The notes under the pieces were generated by a model. That model saw only the letters and a list, made by a program, of their open reading frames with translations. It did not search any database and was not told the DNA's origin. From Fibrobacter succinogenes (lineage in GTDB: Bacteria; Fibrobacterota; Fibrobacteria; Fibrobacterales; CADBQJ01), in the NCBI GenBank assembly GCA_902796785.1, contig CADBQJ010000192.1:1-5589 (forward strand): DNA of 5,589 nt, written 5' to 3'. Positions 1 to 5,445 of the stretch are shown here, one piece after another. The position numbers were made by a program, and so were the translations under genes. Every line of letters starts with the position of its first letter. Position 1 is the first letter of the stretch.

Positions 1-1290
<1,290 letters not shown>

Positions 1291-1560
1291 TTAGATCTTG
1301 GCCAGCACGTCGCTTTCGCGCATGATGAGAAGGGTCTTGCCGTTCACCTTGATTTCGGTGCCGGAGTACTTGCCGTAGAGCACGACGTCGTCCTTCTTGA
1401 GTTCCATCTTCTCGTCGGCCTTGCCGGGCCCGACGGCGATGACCTTGCCCTTCTGGGGCTTTTCCTTGGCGTTGTCGGGGATGAAGATGCCGCCGGCGGT
1501 CTTTTCTTCGGCGTCGAGAGGTTCGACGACGACTCTGTCGGCAAGAGGCTTGATGGACAT
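1291..1560 (-). CDS. groS: Co-chaperonin GroES (10 kDa, Hsp10)
   Basis: Heptameric lid of the GroEL chamber. The product is 89 residues, starting [14 protein letters not shown] and ending ESDVLAKI. The mobile loop (about 16-32) carries GGIFIP, with the IFI tripeptide (25-27) in the place of the IVL that docks on GroEL. The roof hairpin ([14 protein letters not shown], about 43-56) is several residues shorter than in the 97-residue E. coli protein; this short form, followed by [10 protein letters not shown], resembles Bacteroidota GroES and is not a truncation. An in-frame upstream ATG at 1704 would add 48 residues without family similarity. The ATG at 1560 is chosen because AAGGAG (1568-1573) stands 7 nt before it and the GroES fold begins at once. 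It is first in the operon, 30 nt before groEL, with a sigma-54-type promoter just upstream. Confidence 0.97.
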   Translation of the reverse strand: MSIKPLADRVVVEPLDAEEKTAGGIFIPDNAKEKPQKGKVIAVGPGKADEKMELKKDDVVLYGKYSGTEIKVNGKTLLIMRESDVLAKI

Positions 1561-1606
1561 GAGGAGGCTCCTTGTGTTGGTGTCCGTTTCGGTTTGCCCG
1601 TAGTGT

Positions 1607-1622
1607 AGCAAAGGCCGTGCCA
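1607..1622 (-). promoter_or_regulatory. Sigma-54 (RpoN) -24/-12 promoter of groES-groEL
   Basis: Read on the minus strand, the sequence is TGGCACG-N4-TTGCT. This matches the full RpoN consensus TGGCACG-N4-TTGCW, with the essential GG (1621-1620) and GC (1609-1608) separated by 10 bp. The predicted transcription start is near 1596, giving a 5' leader of about 36 nt that holds the groES ribosome binding site. Two related dyads lie about 109 and 138 bp upstream, where enhancer-binding proteins usually bind. No TTGACA/TATAAT pair with good spacing and no CIRCE operator is visible here. The motif match is seen directly; its use as a promoter is inferred. Confidence 0.8.
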
Positions 1623-1696
1623 ACCTCCCGAGGAGAGCTCCCGGCCGCCAAAACGGGCTCTTTCCGCCGAATTCCGCTGAAAACGGGGAATGTCGC

Positions 1697-1713
1697 TGTT
1701 TCAAAATGAAGCA
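1697..1713 (-). promoter_or_regulatory. Upstream dyad 1, candidate enhancer site for a sigma-54 activator
   Basis: This is a 17-bp imperfect palindrome that reads TGTTTCA-AAA-TGAAGCA on the plus strand. Six of seven arm positions pair. A second copy at 1726-1742 matches at 14 of 17 positions. Its centre is about 109 bp upstream of the start predicted from the sigma-54 promoter. Pairs of short dyads at this distance are typical binding sites for NtrC-type activators. The particular activator cannot be named. The alternative is that these are leftover terminal repeats of an insertion sequence. Confidence 0.55.
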
Positions 1714-1725
1714 ATCTTGCGGCAG

Positions 1726-1742
1726 TGTCTCAAAATGGAACA
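1726..1742 (-). promoter_or_regulatory. Upstream dyad 2, candidate enhancer site for a sigma-54 activator
   Basis: This is the second 17-bp copy, TGTCTCA-AAA-TGGAACA on the plus strand, with five of seven arm positions pairing. It is centred 29 bp from dyad 1, close to three helical turns, and about 138 bp upstream of the predicted groES start. The three differences from dyad 1 fall in the arms, and the central CAAAATG is kept. The 7-bp repeat array begins 5 bp further out. Confidence 0.5.
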
Positions 1743-1747
1743 GATTG

Positions 1748-1785
1748 GGGACCAGGGATCAGGTCTTAGGGATTAGTGCGGATTA
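1748..1785 (+). repeat. 7-bp repeat array E1 with GTGCG end
   Basis: Four consecutive 7-mers, GGGACCA, GGGATCA, GGTCTTA and GGGATTA, are followed by GTGCGGATTA. The next bases (AGGCCTGCGGCAGTAAAAAG) resemble those after array E2. No inverted partner array is present on its other side; instead the terminator of the outer-membrane gene follows. The stretch between groES and that gene (1561-1867) holds the groES leader and promoter, the two dyads, this array and the terminator. I see no gene in it. Confidence 0.85.
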
Positions 1786-1812
1786 AGGCCTGCGGCAGTA
1801 AAAAGAGGGTCG

Positions 1813-1844
1813 GGAAAAACGAAAGGCCTCCCGGAGGAGGCCTT
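1813..1844 (-). terminator. Rho-independent terminator of the outer-membrane protein gene
   Basis: The perfect 9-bp stem AAGGCCTCC / GGAGGCCTT (1823-1831 and 1836-1844) has the 4-nt loop CGGA. On the minus strand it is followed by TCGTTTTTCC. It starts 23 bp after the stop of the 1868-2437 gene, so it ends that transcript and keeps it out of the groESL control region. Confidence 0.85.
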
Positions 1845-1867
1845 CGCGAAAACGGACCGACGGCGGT

Positions 1868-2437
1868 CTAGAACTTGTAGGTGAAGCCGGCGGTGAAGTT
1901 GAGGTCCGACATGCTGCCGTCGTCGTTCATCCACAGGTAGGAGAGCGTGATGGGCACTTCAAACCCGGCGACCGGAATCGCGTAGCCCACGCGGGGCATG
2001 AAGGCGATGGCGGTGCCGCTGGTTTCCACCTTGCCGAAGTAGCCGCCGAAATCGGTTTCGGAGCTCCAGAAGCCGAGGCCGAGGCCGACGTCGATGAAGA
2101 GCGGGATTTCGATGGGGCGCAGTTCGACCATCGCCAGGACGGGGATGGCGCTGAACGTGTAGTAGTCTTCGCTGACCAGCGAGTTGTAGGCGATGTAGCC
2201 GCCGACACCCATGGGATTCGCGCCGACCTTGACATTGGCCAGTTCGTACATCCCCTTGATGCCGATCACGGGGAAGGTCAGGGCGTCGGCGTCGCCGACG
2301 TCTTCGAGGAAGTAGCTGAGGCCGACTTCGGCGGTGAGGGCGATGCCGGAACCGCCCTTGGCGGCACCTTCTTCCTGCGCGGTGGCGACCGTGGCGAGGA
2401 ACGCGACGGCGGCGAGGACGGTCAACATCTTTTTCAT
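1868..2437 (-). CDS. Small outer-membrane beta-barrel protein, function unknown
   Basis: This 189-residue exported protein is probably an 8-strand porin-like barrel. A classical signal peptide is visible: MKK, a hydrophobic core to about residue 17, then ATA at 18-20 with likely cleavage before QEEG. The mature part alternates polar and non-polar residues in short strands rich in Gly, Tyr and Phe (for example IALTAEVGLSYFL, AIPVLAMVELRP, PLFIDVGLGLGFW, PITLSYLW). It ends FTAGFTYKF, and a C-terminal Phe is the usual signal for BAM-mediated insertion. The ATG is preceded by AGGAG about 8 nt upstream. It is a single-gene unit with its own terminator, divergent from the tfoX-like gene. No enzymatic motif is seen, so only the location and fold class can be given. 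Confidence 0.8.
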   Translation of the reverse strand: MKKMLTVLAAVAFLATVATAQEEGAAKGGSGIALTAEVGLSYFLEDVGDADALTFPVIGIKGMYELANVKVGANPMGVGGYIAYNSLVSEDYYTFSAIPVLAMVELRPIEIPLFIDVGLGLGFWSSETDFGGYFGKVETSGTAIAFMPRVGYAIPVAGFEVPITLSYLWMNDDGSMSDLNFTAGFTYKF

Positions 2438-2463
2438 TTCTTTTTCTCCTGAGTGATGTGCGG

Positions 2464-2479
2464 CGGCGCAACCGCGCCG
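2464..2479 (-). other. GC-rich hairpin in the 5' leader of the outer-membrane protein gene
   Basis: The 6-bp perfect stem CGGCGC / GCGCCG has loop GGTT on the minus strand and lies about 26 nt before the start codon, upstream of the AGGAG site. It is probably transcribed, since the AT-rich promoter-like bases (GGTTACATT, near 2488-2496) lie further upstream. It could stabilise the leader or be an operator; nothing decides between these. Confidence 0.4.
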
Positions 2480-2533
2480 TCATCAACGAATGTAACCAAA
2501 AATTCGCCCGTCCGCGCGTTTTTTCCGGAATCG

Positions 2534-2552
2534 GGGATCAGGGATTAGTGCG
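2534..2552 (+). repeat. 7-bp repeat array E2 with GTGCG end
   Basis: Two clear units, GGGATCA and GGGATTA, are followed by GTGCG. A degenerate unit, GGAATCG, comes just before. The following bases to 2577 (ending GGCAGTAAAAAAG) match the tail of array E1. It forms an inverted pair with array E3 around the hairpin at 2575-2600. Confidence 0.8.
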
Positions 2553-2574
2553 TAGTATCGCCTGTGGCAGTAAA

Positions 2575-2610
2575 AAAGGAGCCCCTTTCCGGAGCCCTTT
2601 CTTTTCTTTC
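2575..2610 (+). terminator. Degenerate terminator-like hairpin between divergent genes
   Basis: The imperfect stem has left arm 2575-2585, loop TTTCC and right arm 2591-2600, with one bulged A and one C-A mismatch, then CTTTTCTTTC. Bases 2584-2605 are identical to 3039-3060 in the good terminator after the tfoX-like gene, but the left arm reads GGAGCC where the other copy has GGGCT. No gene ends here: the neighbours diverge. It looks like a copied and decayed terminator, and its activity is doubtful. Confidence 0.45.
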
Positions 2611-2618
2611 AAGCGCGC

Positions 2619-2633
2619 TGCGGATTATCCGCA
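2619..2633. repeat. 15-bp palindrome inside array E3
   Basis: TGCGGAT-T-ATCCGCA is a perfect inverted repeat of 7-bp arms with a one-base centre. It lies where the GTGCG end of array E3 meets the hairpin cassette. It could be a protein-binding dyad, or could arise from two array ends meeting. Confidence 0.5.
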
Positions 2634-2669
2634 CTGAGACCTAATCACTAAGACCTGATCACTAATTTT
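2630..2669 (-). repeat. 7-bp repeat array E3, inverted relative to E2
   Basis: On the minus strand the units are GTGATCA, GGTCTTA, GTGATTA and GGTCTCA, then GTGCG. A degenerate AAAATTA lies at the outer edge, only 5 nt before the ATG of the tfoX-like gene. Bases 2642-2665 are complementary to 2977-3000 on the far side of that gene at 21 of 24 positions. Confidence 0.85.
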
Positions 2670-2674
2670 TCCCC

Positions 2675-2968
2675 ATGGCTTCGAGCAAGGAATTTCTGGA
2701 TTACGTCCTCGGCCAGCTCTCCGGGCTGGACGGCGTCACGCACCGCGCCATGATGGGCGAGCATCTCCTCTACCGCAACGGCAAAGTCTTCGGCGGCGTC
2801 TACGACGACCGGTTCCTGCTGAAGGTCGCCAAGGCCTCGGAGGCCGCCTTCCCCGACTGTCCGCGCGAACTCCCCTACCCCGGCGCCAGGGAGATGATCC
2901 GCGTCGACTGCGACGGCGTCGAAGAGCGCCGGCTCCTCGCGGAAGTCGTCGAGAAGATGACGGAGTGA
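2675..2968 (+). CDS. TfoX N-terminal-domain protein
   Basis: This 97-residue protein consists almost entirely of a TfoX/Sxy N-terminal domain. The family pattern is visible: a short N-terminal helix (KEFLDYVLGQL, 5-15), then RAMMGEHLLYRNGKVFGGVYDDRFLLKVAKAS (24-55), corresponding to the R-MFG-x-gLY-x-g-x-FA-x-i-x-d-x-LYLK core, then a PY-P-G segment and a C-terminal helix. There is no C-terminal TfoX domain. Proteins with only this domain are widespread and mostly of unknown role, so competence regulation should not be assumed. No Shine-Dalgarno site precedes the ATG, and upstream bases are repeat array E3, ending 5 nt before it. Array E4 starts 4 nt after the stop, followed by a terminator. 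It is a monocistronic unit that may have come or spread with the repeats. Confidence 0.8.
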   Translation: MASSKEFLDYVLGQLSGLDGVTHRAMMGEHLLYRNGKVFGGVYDDRFLLKVAKASEAAFPDCPRELPYPGAREMIRVDCDGVEERRLLAEVVEKMTE

Positions 2969-2972
2969 AGCA

Positions 2973-3010
2973 GTGATTAGGGATTAGGTCTTAGGGATTA
3001 GCGCGTATTA
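2973..3010 (+). repeat. 7-bp repeat array E4 with GCGCG end
   Basis: Units GTGATTA, GGGATTA, GGTCTTA and GGGATTA are followed by GCGCGTATTA, which parallels GTGCGGATTA in E1. The first unit begins 4 nt after the stop codon of the tfoX-like gene. It pairs as an inverted repeat with E5 across the terminator, and with E3 across the gene. Confidence 0.85.
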
Positions 3011-3031
3011 AGGACCACGGTAATGAACAAG

Positions 3032-3062
3032 AAGGGCTCCTTTCCGGAGCCCTTTCTTTTTT
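3032..3062 (+). terminator. Rho-independent terminator after the tfoX-like gene
   Basis: The perfect 9-bp stem AAGGGCTCC / GGAGCCCTT (3032-3040 and 3046-3054), with loop TTTCC, is followed on the plus strand by TTTCTTTTTT (3053-3062, overlapping the stem end). On the minus strand the trailing bases are TTCTTGTTC, so it may also stop ung transcription, less strongly. Confidence 0.85.
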
Positions 3063-3086
3063 CATCATGCGCGAAGCGCCATCGTC

Positions 3087-3119
3087 CGCACTAATCCCTG
3101 ATCCCTGAGACCTGATCCC
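3087..3119 (-). repeat. 7-bp repeat array E5, inverted relative to E4
   Basis: On the minus strand the units are GGGATCA, GGTCTCA, GGGATCA and GGGATTA, then GTGCG. It begins 4 nt after the ung stop codon. Just inside lies a small GCGC-GAA-GCGC hairpin (3069-3079), in the position that the palindrome holds in E3. Confidence 0.85.
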
Positions 3120-3123
3120 TGTT

Positions 3124-3819
3124 TTACCGGAACCTCGCCCAGTCGATCTCGGGCTCGCCGGCCGCGCGCAGGATCTCGTTGCACCTGGAGAAGCAGCGGC
3201 AGCCGAAGAAGCCGCGGTGGGCGGAGAGCGGCGAGGGATGCGGCGCCTCGAGCGCGACGTGCGGCGGCGTCACCAGCTCGCGCTTGCTCCGGGCGAAGGA
3301 GCCCCAGAGGAGGAAAACCACCGGCTTGGTCTTGCGGGCGCAGAGCGCGCGGATGGCGGCGTCGGTGAAGCGCGACCAGCCGAAGGCGGCGTGCGAGTTG
3401 GCCTGGTGCGCGCGGACGGTCAGCGTGGAGTTGAGGAGGAGCACCCCCTGGCGCGCCCATCCCTCGAGCGACCCGTGGCCCGGCGGCTCGATCCCGAGGT
3501 CGTCGCGCAGCTCCTTGTGGATGTTGGCGAGGCTGGGCGGGATCTCCACCCCCTCCGGCACGGAGAAGGAGAGGCCGTGCGCCTGCCCGGGCTCGTGGTA
3601 GGGGTCCTGGCCGACGATCACGACGCGCGCCCGGTCGAACGGGCAGGAGTCGAAGGCGTTGAAGATGAGCGGCGCGGGCGGATAGACGACGCGGCCCCGG
3701 GCGCGCTCCTCCAGGAGCTTTCGCTTGATGTCGCGGAAGTACTCCTGCTCGAACTCGCCGCGCAGCGCCTCGAGCCAGGAGGGTTCGATTCTGGGATGGA
3801 TTTCAAGCGTTTCGGACAT
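3124..3819 (-). CDS. ung: Uracil-DNA glycosylase, family 1
   Basis: Removes uracil from DNA as the first step of base excision repair; it acts in the cytoplasm on single- and double-stranded DNA. The 231 residues match the usual family length, and all key motifs are present: GQDPYH (70-75) with catalytic Asp72, GLSFSV with Phe85 that stacks on uracil, LLLNSTLTV with Asn130 that reads uracil, LLWG (170-173), and HPSPLSAHRGFFG (194-206) with His194 and the base-flipping Leu198. The start at 3819 is supported by AGGAGG (3826-3831), 6 nt upstream, inside the end of the preceding methyltransferase gene. The two overlap by 17 nt in different frames, so they are co-transcribed and probably translationally coupled. 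No defect is seen. The gene ends 4 nt before repeat array E5. Confidence 0.97.
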   Translation of the reverse strand: MSETLEIHPRIEPSWLEALRGEFEQEYFRDIKRKLLEERARGRVVYPPAPLIFNAFDSCPFDRARVVIVGQDPYHEPGQAHGLSFSVPEGVEIPPSLANIHKELRDDLGIEPPGHGSLEGWARQGVLLLNSTLTVRAHQANSHAAFGWSRFTDAAIRALCARKTKPVVFLLWGSFARSKRELVTPPHVALEAPHPSPLSAHRGFFGCRCFSRCNEILRAAGEPEIDWARFR

Positions 3820-5026
3820 CGCCTTCCTCCTCGGGTTTCAGCGCGGGACCGGCCAGGAGCGCGACGGGCTCGCCTCCGAAGCGGGCGAGCAGCAGGACTC
3901 CGGGCGCTCCCTCGCGGCGGCGGCCCAGCTTGGCGATCTCGCGGTCGATGTCGGTCCTGATGCCGCGCTTCTTCACCACGGGCATTCCGATTCCGCGCGC
4001 GTCGAGCATCCGCTTCATCTTGCCCGCGGAGATCGGCGAGCGGTCGACCAGCGGGAAGCAGTCCCAGAACGGGCTGAGCACCGGGCGGTCGGAGAAGAAG
4101 TAGGCGACGTCGCGGTCGGCCATCCTCAGCCCGAGGTCGCGCGCCATCCAGCGGTCGAGTCCGGAGCGCAGCAGCGCGGGCGAGGGCTCGCAGAGGAAAC
4201 CCTCCGGCGCGCCGAGCCCGACTTCGCCCGCGGCGCGGCGCGCCTCCGCGAGCTCCGCGCCGACGCTCTCGCCGGAATCGACGTGCACCGCGCGGACGAA
4301 CCCGGGCCGTTCGGCGAGGGCGCCGGCGCGGACCAGGAGCTCGCAGCACTCCCGGCGGCGCCCGAGAAACTCCGCCTGGACGCCGTCGCCGAAGCAGTCG
4401 ACGGCGCCGCCGGGAGGCAGCTTGACCAGCGCGCCGCGCGCGCGGGCGGCCAGGGCGCGCGTCTCCTCCGGCGAGGGGCTGAGAGAGGCGGGGTTCCAGT
4501 TGCGCGACTTGTCGGAGGGGTCGCGGCGGTCGGGGTCGACGAGGACGAACGCGCCGGAGACGTCGACCTCGCGGACGTCGGCCAGGCGCGCCGCCGCGCC
4601 GTTTCTCATGCGGGAATGGTTGTGCGCGAACATCGCCAGCCGCGCCTCGGAGAGGTCGACCCCCTCGACCTCGGCCGCCGGGTCCAGCCGCAGCGTGTCG
4701 CCGCCCAGCCCGCAGCAGAGGTCGAGGATCCGCCCGTCCGCGCCGGCCAGGAGCGAGGCCTTGTACCCGGCCACGTCGCGCGCGCTGGACTGCGCGAGCG
4801 CGAGCTCGTCGCCCAGCGCGTAGGCGTCGGTCCCGAGCTTCCTCCGCAGGCGCGGCAGCAGCCGGGCCGCCTCGGCCAGGACCGCGCGCCCGCGCGCGTC
4901 GAACGGGGTCTTCAGGAGGGCGCGGGCCACCTCCCATTCGTCGGCGCCCGCATTGCTAAATTCCTCCACGGCCGCCTGGGCCCGTTCCGTGGCGAGAAAC
5001 CGGATGTCCGCGGCGGTGAACTCCAT
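3803..5026 (-). CDS. Class I SAM-dependent methyltransferase, THUMP-like (PG_1098 type)
   Basis: This is a predicted methyltransferase of 407 residues; its substrate is unknown. The N-terminal helical part (1-95) precedes a Rossmann methyltransferase core: motif I LDLCCGLGGDT (101-111), the acidic SAM-ribose residue in GVDLSEARL (122-130), and LVDPDRRDP followed by SRNWNP (162-179), in the place of a catalytic motif IV. The C-terminal part has the THUMP-like domain, with RPVLSPFWDCFPLV (314-327), KMKRMLDARGIGMPVVKKRG (336-355) and LLLARFGGEPVALLAG (378-393). This architecture is known from Bacteroidota and some other phyla, and an RNA substrate is often supposed but is not shown here. The start has only a weak ribosome binding site. 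It lies 19 bp from the divergent acpS start and overlaps ung downstream by 17 nt. Confidence 0.85.
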   Translation of the reverse strand: MEFTAADIRFLATERAQAAVEEFSNAGADEWEVARALLKTPFDARGRAVLAEAARLLPRLRRKLGTDAYALGDELALAQSSARDVAGYKASLLAGADGRILDLCCGLGGDTLRLDPAAEVEGVDLSEARLAMFAHNHSRMRNGAAARLADVREVDVSGAFVLVDPDRRDPSDKSRNWNPASLSPSPEETRALAARARGALVKLPPGGAVDCFGDGVQAEFLGRRRECCELLVRAGALAERPGFVRAVHVDSGESVGAELAEARRAAGEVGLGAPEGFLCEPSPALLRSGLDRWMARDLGLRMADRDVAYFFSDRPVLSPFWDCFPLVDRSPISAGKMKRMLDARGIGMPVVKKRGIRTDIDREIAKLGRRREGAPGVLLLARFGGEPVALLAGPALKPEEEGDVRNA

Positions 5027-5045
5027 GCGACAAAGGTAGAACGAA

Positions 5046-5420
5046 ATGCCCGAATCGGTCGTCGGCCTGGGAATCGACGTCGTCGCGCTCGAGCGCGTCG
5101 CGAAGGACCACGAGCGCCTGGCCGAGCGGATCCTCGGCTCCGCGGAGCTCGTCCTCTACGCCGCGTCGACGCGTCCGGCGGAGTTCCTCGCCGGCAGGTT
5201 CGCCGCGAAGGAGGCCGTGCTGAAGGCGCTGGGGACCGGGCTCTCCGAGGGGATTTCGTGGAAGGAGGTCGAGATCCTCCGCTCGCCGGAAGGGGCGCCG
5301 GTCGCGGCGCTCCGCGGGAAGGCCGCCGACAGGCTCCACGCCCTGGGCGCCTCGCGCGCGCTCGTCTCCATCTCGCACGACGCGGGGCTCGCGGTCGCCG
5401 TCGCGCAAGTCGCACGCTGA
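5046..5420 (+). CDS. acpS: Holo-[acyl-carrier-protein] synthase (4'-phosphopantetheinyl transferase AcpS)
   Basis: Transfers 4'-phosphopantetheine from CoA to the serine of apo-acyl carrier protein, switching on fatty acid synthesis. The 124 residues match the family length. Motifs are VVGLGIDVVALERV (5-18), with the Mg-binding Asp in GID, FLAGRFAAKEAVLKALGTG (48-66), with the Mg-binding Glu in AAKEA, and SISHDAGLAVAVA (108-120), the family's C-terminal SxSH strand. AAAGG (5032-5036), 9 nt before the ATG, serves as ribosome binding site. The gene is divergent from the methyltransferase and converges on a membrane-protein gene whose stop lies 25 bp beyond its own; no clear terminator hairpin is visible between them. 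Confidence 0.95.
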   Translation: MPESVVGLGIDVVALERVAKDHERLAERILGSAELVLYAASTRPAEFLAGRFAAKEAVLKALGTGLSEGISWKEVEILRSPEGAPVAALRGKAADRLHALGASRALVSISHDAGLAVAVAQVAR

Positions 5421-5445
5421 CCGCCTCGGCCGCGCGGGAGCGGGG

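Noticed and set aside
1600..1605. TACACT as a sigma-70 -10 box for groES
   Set aside because: There is no -35 hexamer at 16-18 bp, and the stretch lies just downstream of the -12 GC of the much better sigma-54 match.
1561..1704. 48-residue N-terminal extension of groES from an upstream ATG
   Set aside because: It would place the sigma-54 promoter and the AAGGAG site inside coding sequence, and it has no similarity to GroES, which normally begins at the [10 protein letters not shown] position.
1561..1760. CIRCE (HrcA operator) upstream of groES
   Set aside because: No TTAGCACTC-N9-GAGTGCTAA or close variant is found on either strand in the leader or upstream region.
2675..2968. Competence regulator TfoX/Sxy assignment
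   Set aside because: Only the N-terminal domain is present and no competence genes are nearby. Single-domain members are common and of unknown role, so only the domain name is given.
1748..3119. CRISPR array reading of the short repeats
   Set aside because: Units are 7 bp with no spacers, arrays are only 14-28 bp long, and no cas genes are present.
3618..4937. 439-codon minus-strand frame overlapping ung and the methyltransferase
   Set aside because: The translation is an Arg/Ala/Gly/Pro-rich low-complexity product of a shifted frame in GC-rich DNA, while both genes in the other frames have clear family motifs.
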